The translations under genes and the position numbers were made by a program. This document shows positions 1 to 11,950 of a stretch of 64,000 nucleotides of DNA, piece after piece (within the stretch, counting starts at the first letter, position 1; every line of letters starts with the position of its first letter). The DNA is from Centrapalus pauciflorus (lineage: Eukaryota; Streptophyta; Magnoliopsida; Asterales; Asteraceae). Where the stretch lies: contig JAANYP010005970.1 in the NCBI GenBank assembly GCA_020465985.1, positions 33,501 to 97,500 of the forward strand, read 5' to 3'. Under the pieces are notes generated by a model. That model was not told the DNA's origin, did not search any database, and worked only from the letters and a program-made list of their open reading frames with translations.

Positions 1-95
1 AACATTTATTATTAATTTAAATTTTAGCTATTAGACAGTTCAGACTAGTTTATTTATCCATGTAAATATGTAATACATTTGTGTTTCAAAAAATA

Positions 96-1451
96 GAGTA
101 AATTACACAAATGGTCCCTGTGGTTTGGTGGTTTTGCTCTTTTCGTCCCTCAAACTTTTTTTTTTTACACTAATAGTCCCAAAATCACAAACCTTTAACA
201 CAAATGGTCCCTGCCGTTAAATGGAACCGTTAGACCAGTTAAGTCACAGGGGCATTTTCGTCATTCTTCATCCCAGGGACCATTTAGGTAATTTTTTAAT
301 AGTTTATTTATTTATTTATTTTGTGAATTCAAGCAGTTTCGAAAATTCAACACCAGATTCCTAAGCTTTTAGAAAATCATCCTCCACTTCTTTTAGTGCA
401 TCCAATAGTTCCCATCCATCATCATCACCCACCCTCACTTTAGCATCAGCACCGCATCCTTTTTCAATTTCGTATCACCACCACCACCCTCCTCCGTCGC
501 TCCCAATTTCTCTCCTCCACCACCATCACCGTGTGGAGTCTTGGTTCTATTGCAGTGTCTACACCAACCGTAAATCAATCGTGTTGTAAAATCTAGAAGA
601 TTACGACGGTCACGGCGCCGAAATATGCTTCGAAAACAAACGGGTCGGGTTCCACAAGCGCCACCACCAGATTCGGGGGTGTTTTGGTCTCTGTCAGCGT
701 CTCCATCAGAAACTTCACTACGGTCGATTGATACACACCGACGTAATACCCTTTTTCGTTCCCAATTCCTTTCTCAATCTCACCCAACGCCGATTCCAAA
801 TGCTCATCAAACCCAGACCCGCTCGCTTGATTCCAAATGCTCGTCAAACCCATTACAATCGGAAAGGTATAAATCTCCACGGCACCGGTGATGGAGGTTG
901 TTAACTAGTTGTATCCGATGGTTTGCCTTGTAGAAATTAGCATTGGATGATTGAGATATGAGAGTTGAGTAGAGAGATTTGAGGTTTTGTTGGGAGATTC
1001 CATTTGGGTCTTGGAAATTTTGGTTAGCACAACCTTCGTAGACAGAAGATTGTGAGGTCTGGTGTAGAAGAAGATGATGAAAATGAAGACAGAAGAAAAA
1101 GAAGGAGGAAGAGATGTGTTGTTGATGGAGAACCCATGTGTGGAATCTGGAAAAGAAAAAAAAAAGATTTGGGAATCAAATCTCTTGCTTCATGTCACTT
1201 CATGTCATTAGATTAAAAATAAAAAATCAAAAAATGATAAACTATTAAAAAAATTACCTAAATGGACCCTGGGATGAAGAATGATGAAAATGTCCATGTG
1301 ACTTAGCTGGTCTAACGGTTCCATTTAACGGCAGGGACCATTTGTGTTAAAAATTTGTGATTTTGGGACTATTAGTGCAACAAAAAAAAAGTTTGAGGGA
1401 CGAAAAGAGCAAAAACCACCAAACCACAGGGACCATTTGTGTAATTTACTC
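96..1451. mobile_element. Mutator-like element (Pack-MULE) with long terminal inverted repeats
   Basis: The ends GAGTAAATTACACAAATGG and its reverse complement begin terminal inverted repeats of about 220 bp (96-320 and 1225-1451). A 9-bp near-duplication flanks the element (87-95 and 1452-1460, 8 of 9 matching), as usual for MULEs. The right arm of the palindrome (about 28335-28350) has the uninterrupted sequence, confirming the boundaries. There is no transposase, so the element is non-autonomous. Its interior is a captured host-gene fragment. Confidence 0.85.
591..1075 (-). pseudogene. Captured fragment of a plasmodesmata-located protein (PDLP/DUF26) gene
   Basis: On the minus strand, two stretches resemble plant DUF26 cysteine-rich secretory proteins of the PDLP group. 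One reads GCANQNFQDPNGISQQNLKS followed by SLYSTLISQSSNANFYK, like the start of the first DUF26 domain. The other reads GSGFDEHLESALGEIEKG followed by GYYVGVYQS, like the start of the second domain. The stretches lie in different frames and the sequence between them is rearranged (a short GGGTTTGA-GAGCATTTGGAATC repeat). The longest open frame, 593-880, covers only the second part and ends without the expected cysteines. PDLPs are membrane proteins of plasmodesmata. This copy is a gene fragment carried by the MULE. The assignment rests on remembered family patterns. Confidence 0.6.
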
Positions 1452-1480
1452 AAAAAAATAAGTAGTTATTTATATAACTT

Positions 1481-2903
1481 ACATTTACGAAACCAAAACG
1501 CACCGTTTTGGTGCTTTGGTTTTCGTGATTTTCAAAATTGCAAATAGGTCCTTGTACTTTTCAAAATTTGCAAAAAAGTCATTGTATTTTAATAAATTAT
1601 TACATAAAACTCCTTTTGGTTTCCTACATTTAAGGTCCTATAGTTTCCTATATTTATACAGAAATGTTCATGTGGTTTTCTAAGACGACTTTCCTACGCA
1701 CACATACCTTTTTTTTTGCACGAAAAAAATTCGAATTAAATTGATTCGTCGTTTTTCCGTTTCGTTAAATTGGAAGTCGGAATGGTTCATCATTTTTTCT
1801 TATAAAACAAAAAAAATTAGATTAGTCGGTTGTTTTTTACATTTGGTCAAATCGAAAAATGTAATGGTAATTCATTTTTTTCCGTCGAAAATACTTAAAA
1901 ATAGACTTGATTGGTCGTTTTTTCTATTTGGTTAACCATTTCGTTGGAATAATTGAAATCGTTCGTCGTTTCAACTTTAAAAGTTTTCGCTCGAAAAAAT
2001 AGCGAACCATTTCGGTCTTCAATTTAATCAAATGGCAGAAACGACCGCTTAATCTAATTTCAAGCGTTTTTATTTGAAAAAACATTTAACAACATCGATT
2101 TTTTGATTTAACCAAACGAAAAAACGACTAACCATATTAGTTTTATATACTTTTATTCACAAAAAAAAGATTAACTATATTAAATTTAATTACATTTACG
2201 AAACCAAAACGCACCGTTTTGGTGCTTTGGTTTTGGTGATTTTCAAAATTAAAAATAGGTCCTTGTACTTTTTAAAATTTGCAAAAAAGGTCATTGTATT
2301 TTAATAAATTGTTACAGAAAACTCCTTTTGGTTTCCTACATTTAAGGTCCTATGGTTTCCTATATTTATACAGAAATGTTCCTGTGGTTTTCTAAGACGA
2401 CTTTCCTACACACACACCATTTTTTTTTTGCACGAAAAAAATTTGAATTAAATTGGTTCGTTGTTTTTCCGTTTCATTAAATTGGAAGTCGGAATGGTTC
2501 ATCATTTTTTATTATAAAACAAAAAAAATTAGATTAGTCGGTTGTTTTTTACATTTGGTCAAATCGAAAATTGGAATGATTATTCATTTTTTTTCCGTCG
2601 AAAATACTTAAAAATAGATTTGATTGGTCGCTTTTTCCATTTGGTTAACCATTTCGTTGGAATAATTGAAATCGTTCGTCGTTTCAACTTTAAAAGTTTT
2701 CGCTCGAAAAAATAATGAACCATTTCGGTCTTCAATTTAATCAAATGGCAGAAACAACCGCTTAATCTAATTTCAAGCGTTTTTTATTTGAAAAAATATT
2801 TAACAACATCGATTTTTTGATTTAACCAAACAAAAAAACGACTAACCATATTAGTTTTATATACTTTTGCTCACAAAAAAACGATTAACTATATTAAATT
2901 TAA
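1481..2903. repeat. Two tandem copies of a 711-bp unit
   Basis: The segment beginning ACATTTACGAAACC at 1481 repeats from 2192, and the two copies can be followed to about 2191 and 2903 with scattered single-base differences. The unit holds a short palindrome (AAAACGCACCGTTTT) and no coding sequence. It lies inside the composite Helitron. Confidence 0.9.
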
Positions 2904-3944
2904 ACGATTGGAAATAAAGTTAACTGATTTAACTTTAAATGTTTTCACTCAACGAGAAACTTTGATCTTTAATTTAAGTGAACGTAAAAACAATTAATCA
3001 ATCTATAAATTATCCGATAGAAAAAAAAAAGATAAATTATTTCACTTTTTAATTTTTTTTTGAACAAGTGAAATTCATGAAACAACGAACCATTTAGATT
3101 TTCAATTTAATGGAACAAAAAAATATATATATAAAAACTTATTTTTTCAAACAAAGTAATCACGTAAGCCGAATAAAAACTTATATTTTCAAACAAAGTA
3201 AAAAAAATATAATATTTCACAAGCTTATTAAAAAATATATAACTAACTAAAAATTGAAAACTTATTAAAACTAAATATAATACAAACAAAATGATGAAAA
3301 CTGATTAATAAACATATAACAATAAAAAATCAAAAATTTATATATACACACACCCTGTGGAGGCGGTTATGATTGTAGAATGCTGAGTTTTAGCATAGGG
3401 TATAGTGATTGTTTTAAAAAAATAAAAAGAAATGAAATGAAAATGAAGTAAAATAAAAAACATGGAAGTTTTGTTGCATTAATTGCACCGTCATATTGTG
3501 CCAATAAATATTGAGAAACTTTAAAATTATAAATATACAAATAAAAACATTAAAAAAATAGTTCAAACAATTTAATTGAATAACATGTTGTGATTGTTGT
3601 CTTCAATCAAAGAAGTAAGGAATTTTTTTATTTTTACCTTTTGAAATATTTTGTTTTGTTTTATTTTTCTTTTGCCTAAATATAAATTTTAATTTGTATT
3701 TTGACTTTTTCTTTTGCCTAAATATAAATTTTAATTTGTATTTTGACTTTTTCTTTTTATACTTTAAAATTGTTTTTTCTTAAATAAATAAATAAATTAA
3801 TTAATTAAATGTATTTTTAGTTTATAAGAAATATTTGTTACATTGTAGGTAATATTGTCATTTCTATTTATTTTAAATAAAAAAATGTTATTGTTGGACA
3901 GTATTATAACTGATTATTTTTATGTTTTTATATTTATACATAAA
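2904..3944. other. AT-rich stretch, no gene; contains a 42-bp tandem duplication
   Basis: This region is extremely AT-rich, with homopolymer runs and no coding signal. A 42-bp unit starting CTTTTGCCTAAATATAAA is repeated twice in tandem at 3669-3752. It is internal to the composite Helitron. Confidence 0.7.
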
Positions 3945-4352
3945 CTAGTTTATTACCCGCGTATTACACGGATATTTTAATATATAGTTGTTTATATTAA
4001 ATACATACTACAAGCTAAGAATTAAAACATAAAAATATTAATTTTATTATAAAAATATAAGAATTATATTATTATTTGACATAAATAAAATTTTTTTAGA
4101 ATTCTAAATATATATGAATAATAATATGTTTTTTTTTTCATCTTTAAACTTTCTGTTATGTTGTAGTTATCAAATAATTAAATATGAATATTTTGTTTGA
4201 ATTGATTTTAAATCTTATTATATTAGATGTAAATTTAGAAAGATATGATTAAGATATTATTTGTTATTCTAAAATATGATATTCCAAGTATAAATTGCTG
4301 ATGATAACAGATGATATCACGAGAAATAAGTAAAGTTATTCAATTATTATTA
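3945..4352 (-). mobile_element. Small non-autonomous Helitron, 5' end disturbed by a MITE
   Basis: Read on the minus strand the element ends with a hairpin (CCGTGTAATACGCGG) 12 bases before CTAG (3945-3948) followed by T, the same terminus as the elements at 4964 and 37313. The expected 5' start (TCTATCTATACT) is not clear. The similarity fades at 4340-4352, where a MITE begins, so the left boundary on the minus strand is approximate. Confidence 0.65.
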
Positions 4353-4656
4353 GGGTTTATTATGAAAAAAATCAACATGTTTTCACGTTTTTTGCGTTTT
4401 CGTCCATCCATGCTATTTTTTCCATAAAAAACTTCAAGTTAATTTTTCCTTTTTGGTTTAGTGAAACTTGGACATTAGATCCCGATTATAATTTGTGAAC
4501 CGGGTTTTAAAAAACTGAAAAACCAGGTTCTAATGTCAAAATTTCACTAAACCAAAATGAAAAAAATTAACTTGAGAACTTTTATGTAAAAAAATAACTT
4601 GGAGAGACGAAAACGTAAAAAAATAAAAACATGTTGGTTTTTTTCATAATAAACTC
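4353..4656. mobile_element. MITE of the GGGTTTATTATG family
   Basis: The terminal inverted repeats GGGTTTATTATGAAAAAA and its complement continue inwards so that the whole 304-bp element folds back. The flanks TTATTATTA (4344-4352) and ATATTATTA (4657-4665) match at 8 of 9 positions, giving a MULE-like 9-bp TSD. It is homologous to the copy at 10192-10497. Confidence 0.8.
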
Positions 4657-4963
4657 ATATTATTATTTATAAATTATAAAATGATTAGGATTAAAACATG
4701 TAACATTTAATTTAAAGTTTGAAAATAAAAGAATTTGTTTTATAAATCAATTATATAATTCTTGATAAAACATTTTAGGTAAATTAGAGGTTAAATTAGG
4801 AAGTATTTAAATCATTAATTATATTAGTAATCTTTTAGTTTATTAAAAATCAATTATGTAAATCAATTGAAAGAGTTATATTAGGCAAAATGAGCGGGAA
4901 AACAAAATTTGGGAGAGCTGGGAAAGTGACACGTGTCACAAATTGTTTTCTTTTATTAATAGA

Positions 4964-5380
4964 CTAGTTTATTACCCGCGTATTACGCGGATATTTTTTT
5001 AATATATAAAATATAATAAATAAAAAGATAAAGATATAAATATAATTTTTTTAAACAAAAGTATATAAGATGATCTTATTATTTATTATGACCTATTAAT
5101 TTTGTATATTTCTAAATATATATATGAAGAGTAATTATTTTCTTATATATATATTTAAAATTTTATTATATTATCTTATAATCAATAAGTTGGTAGATTA
5201 TTAAATTTTGTTTGATTTGATTTGATTTGAATTTAAAAGTGGATTATATTAGATTTGGATAGATTTGATTTAAATTTCTTTATTATTTTAAAATCTATAA
5301 ATGCTACGTGTCGATTCATGGTGACGACACGTGGCTTCACCAGAAATGAGTATAGTTACTCTTTTAATAGTATAGATAGA
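4964..5380 (-). mobile_element. Small non-autonomous Helitron (417 bp)
   Basis: On the minus strand it starts TCTATCTATACTATTAAAAG after an A, and ends with the hairpin CCGCGTAATACGCGG, GTAATAAA and CTAG before a T. The interior matches the plus-strand copy at 36959-37313, including the segment with CACCATGAATCGACA. No coding sequence. Confidence 0.85.
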
Positions 5381-5640
5381 TATAGATTTTTTTTATTTTA
5401 TATAAGAAACTATTTAAATAATAAATATTGAATTCAACATCTTTTATATTTTATTTGTAAATACAATTATTCATTTGTACATCAACTTCTTCAATATTTA
5501 ACTGCATATTTAAATATTGAAATTTTTCACTTCTACCTCAATTTGAAGAATAAATGACCGTGATTCATTTTGTTTTGTTTTTTGTCTCACAAGATGCATA
5601 TAAAATATCAACTTTTTTATTCATATTTTTTGTGTAAAAA

Positions 5641-5962
5641 AGAGGCTTAATATAAATAAAAGCAACATGTTTTTTTTTGTTTTTGCAGTATAGCCTATCT
5701 GTGTTATTTTTTACCAATAAATCCTCATTATATTTATTTGTTTGTGATTTTTAGAATTTTTCTTTTTTTTGCCAACAAAGTCAAGTTTGAGGGATTCCAT
5801 GAAAAACATGTTGGTTTTTTTTGTGGAACATACATGATTGATATTTTTTTCAAAAACCAGAAAGAAAATAATAACCTAAGGGACTTTATTAGGAGAAAAT
5901 AACATGAAGAGGCGAAACCACAAAAAACATGAAAACATGTTGTTTTATTCATATAAAACTCT
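5641..5962. mobile_element. Diverged MITE related to the GGGTTTATTATG family
   Basis: The ends (GGCTTAATATAAATAAAA with AACATG, and ACATGTTGTTTTATTCATATAAAACT) form an imperfect inverted repeat. Interior phrases such as TTATTTTTTACCAATAAA are shared with the copies at 32251-32573 and 59665-60271. Boundaries are approximate and no clean TSD was found. Confidence 0.6.
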
Positions 5963-6355
5963 AAAAATATACCTTAGACATCATCAATTGAACCAAATTC
6001 GTAAAAAAAAAACATGTAACCCACTGAATACTAATGCTTAAACACACAAATGCACTGACGTTGTTGTTATCATTAAAGTATTGAACATGTTTCTATTTCT
6101 TAACATCATAGGTTATTTTAATCGATAAAAACTACATATTTATGACGGAAATCCGCAGCAACGCGCGGGGATCTATAACCCTAGTTCATAATATAAGGAA
6201 TATAATATTAATAGAGTTTATTTAATTTTAATTAATCAGTTAATTAAATTAGATTTAAATTGATTTAATTTAAATTATTAGATTTAAATTTTAAAATAAA
6301 GTTTGTAAATAAAATTGCGAAAGTAGAGGTAAAAAAAACGCAACACGTATCTATA

Positions 6356-6829
6356 TCTATATATTATAATAAATGAGAACAATCATTGCCACATGTCATC
6401 TTTCTAATACATTACTTTTTCATTTTCCCGCCTTTTTTCCAAAAATAAAAATTAACACTAAATTAAGTAACATGCATAATTGATTTAATTAAATTTTATT
6501 ATTTTTGTTTCCTAAACTATTGAAACTACAATTGAAACTACAATTAATACTCATTAAAAGTTTTCAAAATTAAAAAGCTAAAATGAATTTTTTTAAAACA
6601 TAATAAAATAATAAACGTCATGTTTAAATGTCTCAAATAATAAATAATTTAATATACAGATTTAAAAAAATCATTGACTAAATGATTTTGTCTATGTCTT
6701 TTTTTTTTTTGTATCTTAATTTTTTTTTTTTAAAAATTAAGAATCTTAAGAGATCCAACCTCCTTATAAATATTTAATTTATAACAAAGTTTTTATATTA
6801 ATCCATGTAAAATATGGGTATTAACCTAG
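6356..6829 (+). mobile_element. Small non-autonomous Helitron
   Basis: It starts TCTATATATTATAATAAATG after an A and ends with an imperfect hairpin (CCATGTAAAATATGGG) followed by TATTAAC and CTAG (6826-6829) before a T. The paired right arm lacks it: there the flanks, homologous to GCAACACGTA and TTACTTATTTATTA, are almost adjacent. The start could be six bases earlier. Confidence 0.75.
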
Positions 6830-6915
6830 TTCACGTAATATAATATTACTTATTTATTAATTTTTTTAATATATTTGTAGATAGATTATGTAGATTGAAT
6901 ACAGATATAGATTTA

Positions 6916-7900
6916 TAAGTTACATTTATAGATAAAAAATATTAATTATTAGAAACGGGATAATGGTAATTTAGGATATTTATATATACTTAATTTGAAA
7001 GTTTTTTTTATCGTTCAATGAACAGTAAACTAAATTATCAGGTAGCTCAAGCAGATAAATAAACAACTAACTTACTAAATTTATATATAATATATAACAT
7101 TTTTGTTTATTATGATAACTTTTAATATAATGTGTTTTATAAAAATTTGAATATATCATTATGATCATGTTGTTTTTATCTACTATTTGATATAAATTGA
7201 TTACTGTCAGTACTATTTTCGTTAAACAGACATGTATACAGCTAACCAATTACTTTATTTTATATATAATATATAACCGTTATGTTTTTACGTTATAACA
7301 TTTGATATTATATTTTATAAAATTCCGAATATAGCATTATGATTATCTATATTCCGATATAATTTTATTTTTCAATCGGAAACCACGGTGTTGGTCAATA
7401 AAACGTTGTAGTCGGCAACTCAAGATGATGAGTAAACAGTTAATTTATTTTATTACTTTATATATAGTATAAAACATCTTTGATTTTTTATAACTTTGAT
7501 ATATTATATTTATATAAATTCGAATATATTATTATGATCGCATCATTTCTATTTCAATCTGATATAAAATTTATTAGCATCAAAATTATTTTTATTAAGC
7601 AAGTATGTATACAGCTGACCTATTTTTTTTATTTTACATATACTATATCACTGTTTTTTTCCTGTCATAACCATTGATAAAATAATTCGCAAATATAATT
7701 ATCATGATTATATTGATTTTATTTTTTCTGTTATAATATTTGATAAAAATTTAAATATATTATTAAGATTGTATTACTTTTATCATATTTCTTTGCTATG
7801 ATATTAGTTGTGATCCCTTGCTCCGTACGATTTAAACAACCTCTACAAAAGATTATATTACATGCGCCAAAAACGTCGAGTGTAACAAGAAAACTCCGAT
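6916..7900. other. AT-rich arm sequence, no gene
   Basis: Apart from its pairing with 15620-16260 in the right arm, I see no coding sequence here. Short motifs such as TATTATGATCAT and CAGCTGACC recur several times, which suggests old local duplications. Positions 6890-6960 preserve the unoccupied target site of the 11.8-kb Helitron found in the other arm. Confidence 0.6.
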
Positions 7901-8019
7901 TCTTCTCCATATATACACGTTTCCTCCCGTTTTCAAAACCCATCTGTTTCGTTTGAATTTAAACCCTCTCTCACTCTCCTCCGAAAACCACGCGCCGCCA
8001 CACAAAAGCAGCCATAGCC

Positions 8020-8628
8020 ATGGAGGCGTCGATAACCGTCATCGATGACGATGACGATACTCACACCTACTACGACGTCACACTCTTCGACAACACAATC
8101 TCCACCTTAGTCACCGACACACCGTCGTACGTCGACTCCTGGATCTCACACATCGAACGCGTCCACCGCCGCCGTCTCCACAACCTCATAGTCGGTCTCG
8201 ACGTTGAATGAACCGAAACTTCCGAAACCCCGTCGCTACACTCCAACTGTGTGTAGGACGCCAGTGTTTGATTTTCCAGCCTATTCGATCCCTTGGTGCT
8301 CACTCATAAATTTCCTCGGTGATCCTTCGTACACGTTCGTCGGCGTCAAAATCGATGGAGACGCGCAGAAGCTTATGGAGGATTATGATCTGGTGGTTGA
8401 AAGAACGGCGGATCTGACAGATTTGGCGGCGGAGGCGTACGGTGAGAGGTGGTTATTGAATGCAGGATTGAAGACGTTAGCGAATAGAGATTTAGGGATG
8501 GAAGTCGACAAGCCGAAGAGGATTGCGATGAGTAGATGGGATAATCAATGGTTGAATCCGGCACAAGTTCAGTATGCTGCCATTGATGTTTTTTGAGTTT
8601 TGAAATCGGTAGGGTCTTGATTTCTTGA
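8020..8628 (+). pseudogene. Werner-exonuclease-like 3'-5' exonuclease pseudogene, left-arm copy
   Basis: The frame starting MEASITVIDDDDD resembles intronless plant DEDDy-family exonucleases (RNase D / WRN-exonuclease fold). LIVGLDVE at residues 56-63 is the Exo I Asp-x-Glu motif, FVGVKIDGD is Exo II, and QYAAIDVF is Exo III with the Tyr and Asp expected in the DEDDy class. It is broken. About 7 bp are missing just after GLDVE compared with the right-arm copy, causing an immediate stop (8209-8211), and further indels follow in CLIFQ and before FEIGRVLIS. The 5' flank (7900-8019) is also shared between arms, so the promoter and 5' UTR were duplicated with the gene. In Arabidopsis the related WEX protein takes part in RNA silencing. 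Whether this copy derives from that gene or from a paralogue cannot be told. Confidence 0.85.
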
Positions 8629-9956
8629 CATCTCTGATCTTCTTTCAGGTGATTAAAAGTAGGGTTTTCTTTATTGTTTCTTCATGTTTGATGTTTAATG
8701 TGTCAAACATTTTAGGGTTCTTGGTGATTGCATGTTTGAATAGTCTGACTGATCTGATTTTCGCCAAGAAGAAGATTAGGGTTTCTTCATGTTAGATTTG
8801 CCTGTACAATGTGTCAAATATTTTAGGTTGTTGGTGGTTAGTTTCATGTTTGTTTAGTTGGTTTAATATGTGAACTGAAATGTTTACATGCATTAATGGA
8901 TTTGGAATTTGTGTTTATATTTGAAGTCTTTTTAGTTAATGCATGTTGTTATTACTTTGATTCTTCTTCTATGATCATTGTTTCTTTTCATGGTTTTTAC
9001 AACCGAATAATTACTCAAAATAGCAATCAACTTTTTTACAGCGATATCGTAAATTTTGTTTCAAAAAATAGAATCAACTCTTGGAGTAACCTGATTATAA
9101 CATTTAACTGGTAAACAACTAAGTAGGTTGTTATTTCAAACAATATATTAAATCGTAAAAAATAAAACTTAGTGTCACGATAAGAAAAAAAATTAAAAGT
9201 ATGTTGTTATTTCAAACAATAAATAATATGTATAACCCTTTTTACTGGTTAAATTATTGTTTTTTACCGGTTAAATGTTATATATCGAGAGAATGAACAA
9301 AGAGTTGATTTCTTTATTTGAGGTAAAATTTACGAGATTGTTATAATAGAAAAAAAGTGATAAATTGCTTCCTATTTTGAGCAATTATCCTTTTTTATAA
9401 GAATAAATTGTTAAACCGAAATGTTTGGTGTTGTTTTTCAGTTAAATCCGATCTGGTTTCTATAAGGTCTGTTGGTTTTAGGATTGTGGTTCACTTTTTT
9501 ACATCACTAACTAGTTGAAGCGTCACTCGGTGATGTGCGACGAAATTAATATTTTTAATTAAATAATGACACAATAAAAATATATTTTATAAGAAAACTA
9601 TACATTTAAGAAGAAAAATTACTTATACTAATCGTGAATATTAATTATTATACATAATTATATTTGAGGTCCATACATATCTAGTTCAATACATGTGAGT
9701 TGATTGAGAGACTAATTTTAATTAGAAAAATATGTATTAGAATGAAGTGTATAAAAAAAACTAATTATTATTTACGATAAAATCAAAATCCTTCATATTC
9801 TCATCAAGCAATATGCAAAAAACACGTATTTGGAAAGTATTACTTGCATTATCGTCTAACATAATAGTTACATACTTGTGCGTTGCTCAGGTGATTTATT
9901 TCTAAATTAATATAGTTGTTCAACAATCATGCGATAAAAATATATTTTTTTATTTG

Positions 9957-10190
9957 AGTAAATTACAAAAATAGTCCCTGTAGTTTGTTAAAAATTACGG
10001 ATTCAGTCTCTCAACTTTTAAAATTGCATAAACAGTCCTTTAAAACACTTAAAACACTGTATACTTGCAAAACTGGTTCCGTGTCCATTAAACTTAACTC
10101 TCTATCTGTTAAAGATTATGAAATGACCATTTTATCCCTTTCTAATCAGTTACGCTTTTCATCCCTCGTAATTTTTGTTTCATTTTAATT
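9957..10190 (+). repeat. MULE-type terminal repeat remnant, left arm
   Basis: The sequence begins GAGTAAATTACAAAAATAGT and continues with the 'tagtccctgtagtttg ... cagtctctcaac' pattern typical of MULE terminal repeats in this window. The right arm holds the mirror copy at about 13300-13489. The flanks outside both copies also belong to the palindrome and are not target duplications. This therefore looks like one MULE end duplicated with the arm, not two ends of one element. Confidence 0.55.
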
Positions 10191-10191
10191 A

Positions 10192-10497
10192 GGGTTTATT
10201 ATTAAAAAAACCAACATGTTTTCACGTTTTTTGCGTTTTCGTCCCTCCATGTTATTTTTTGCCATAAAAAACCTCAAGTTATTCTTTTCTTATTGGTTTA
10301 GTGAAATTTGGACATTAGAACCTGGTTTTTCAAGTTTTTAAAACCCGGTTCACAAATTATAACCGGGGTCTAATGTCCAAAATTTCACTAAACCAATAAG
10401 AAAAGAATAACTTGAGGTTTTTTATGGCAAAAAATAACATGGAGAGACGAAAACGCAAAAAACGTGAAAACATGTTGGTTTTTTTCATAATAAACCC
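10192..10497. mobile_element. MITE of the GGGTTTATTATG family with perfect 9-bp TSD
   Basis: This 306-bp element folds back on itself from the ends GGGTTTATTATTAAAAAA and its complement. TTTTAATTA flanks it on both sides (10183-10191 and 10498-10506). The right arm at about 13260-13285 has a single TTTTAATTA and no insert, so this copy arrived after the inverted duplication. Confidence 0.92.
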
Positions 10498-10873
10498 TTT
10501 TAATTATAATTAGAATTAGATAAGTTATCATCATTATCGTTATCTTAAAAATAAATACACATATTGCATTTGAATTCTAGAGAGAGAAACTAATACATGA
10601 AGAGAATTTTTAAGAGAGAGATCAGAGGTGCGATGGAGAGAGAGAGAGAGATTTCAGCTGAGAGAGATGCATGGAGATCCCAACTGTGATTAACACAGAG
10701 AGCAACATATAGCAAGAAAAATAAGGAGAAAGATGGGGAAATCAGAGGGGGAAATGGAGGTTGCCACGGGCCAAAGGTCTAAACCGATCTAAACCATGAA
10801 CAACAGGTATCTTTGAAGAGCATGATCTGAAACGATGAACACAAGTATGAAACGTTCTAAACCACGAAGGCTA

Positions 10874-11242
10874 GGGGTGCGTTTAGTTACCGAAAATTTT
10901 CTAAATTTTATCTCATTTTTCAACGAAAATGAAAATTTGTTTACTTAACAACAATTTCATAAATTTTCATTTCATTTTTAAAATACAACTTTTCATATTC
11001 TTTTTCTTACTTTTCTACTACCTACCATATTTCTTTATAATACACTCTTTCTCTCTCTTACTTTTCCATCACCTATCCTATTTTTTTTATTTTATAACCA
11101 CTATTTAATTTTGGTTAAAACTAAAACTTCATCATCTAAACAAGTTTTCACTTTTCATAGAAACTCTTGTTTTTTTTTCTAAAAACTATAACTTGAAAAC
11201 TGAAATTGAAAAATGACTAGTTTTCGTTAACTAAATGCAACC
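10874..11242. mobile_element. MITE with GGGGTGCGTTTAGTT ends
   Basis: The ends GGGGTGCGTTTAGTTACCGAAAA (left) and its approximate complement (right) are inverted, and TA flanks both sides. The right arm (about 12885-12925) lacks these 369 bp, which confirms an insertion into the left arm only. The superfamily is uncertain: the short TSD suggests PIF/Harbinger or Tc1/Mariner. Confidence 0.7.
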
Positions 11243-11950
11243 TAGGTATTTCCGCCAAGTTTGTGTTTTCCTCTTCGTATCTGGAAGCACTATTTCTTAA
11301 AGACAAATCTGGTGCCACCATTTCGTCAAGGGTTCTTTGCTTATTGAACCACTGTTACTATAGATGAAGAGTAGACATCGAAAGGGAAGCAAATAACATC
11401 CTGAACAAAAGGGAATCAGAGTGAAACAAAAGGAAATCAGAATAAATCTGACGGCTAATCGATTTCATCATATCTACATGATTCTTTATTTGGACTAGGT
11501 ATGAAGCTTGTTCGATTCCGATTTATTCATCATGTTCTTTTTTCAGGTTCGATTAGGGTTTCTAGACTTTGTTCAAGTTTGATTTTGTTTAGGGTTCTTG
11601 GGTACCAATCAATGAAAATCATGATCTAGGTTAAAAAGATGAAATATAATTAATTCATTATCATCATTATTATTTGATTTTCAAAAAGAAAAAGCCATAT
11701 GGAAGTTGATTTTTAAGAAGAGGCAAAAAGAAAAACCATCTGGAAATCAATTTTCAAGTATGAAACATCTAAAAAGTGATTGATGTGTGGGTTTTTTATG
11801 TTTTCGGGTTTTGTTAAAATTTTGAAGCTTATCAAAGTTTTGAACATGTTCCTTTAATAACAACTCTGAACAAATATGTTTTTCTTTCTATGACAATTAT
11901 GGTATTATTTTGGATGAGGATGAATAATGAAGCCATTAAAATTTGGATTG

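Larger units (their letters stand above)
1469..6184 (+). mobile_element. Composite Helitron, non-autonomous, with nested elements
   Basis: The right end is a clear Helitron 3' terminus: a GC-rich stem (CCGCAGCAACGCGCGG, about 6152-6168) followed by CTAG at 6181-6184 and then T. In the right palindrome arm the flanks are joined (reverse complement of about 28325-28340 reads AGTAGCTA then TTCATAATATAAGG), so everything from about 1469 to 6184 is one insertion between A and T. The 5' end reads TTTATATAAC, probably a mutated TC start. It contains a 711-bp tandem duplication, two smaller Helitrons and two MITEs. No coding sequence for Rep or helicase is seen. Confidence 0.7.
1..11950. repeat. Left arm of a giant inverted repeat (palindrome)
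   Basis: Read as the reverse complement, this arm matches the right arm (12196-28437) in order: 1-95 pairs with about 28340-28437, 6185-6350 with about 28140-28330, 6830-6915 with 28073-28135, and 6916-11950 with 12196-16262. By eye the identity is roughly 85-90%, with scattered small indels. The segments between these blocks are insertions private to this arm: MULE 96-1451, Helitron 1469-6184, Helitron 6356-6829, MITEs 10192-10497 and 10874-11242. The arm is still matching at position 1, so it continues outside the window. I infer an old inverted duplication rather than one transposon, because no target-site duplication can be assigned to it. Confidence 0.85.

Noticed and set aside
9512..9900. 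Helitron-like terminus around TAACTAGTTGAAGCG, mirrored near 13930
   Set aside because: CTAG and a GAGCAACGC motif are present, but I could not pair it with a hairpin or a 5' end.
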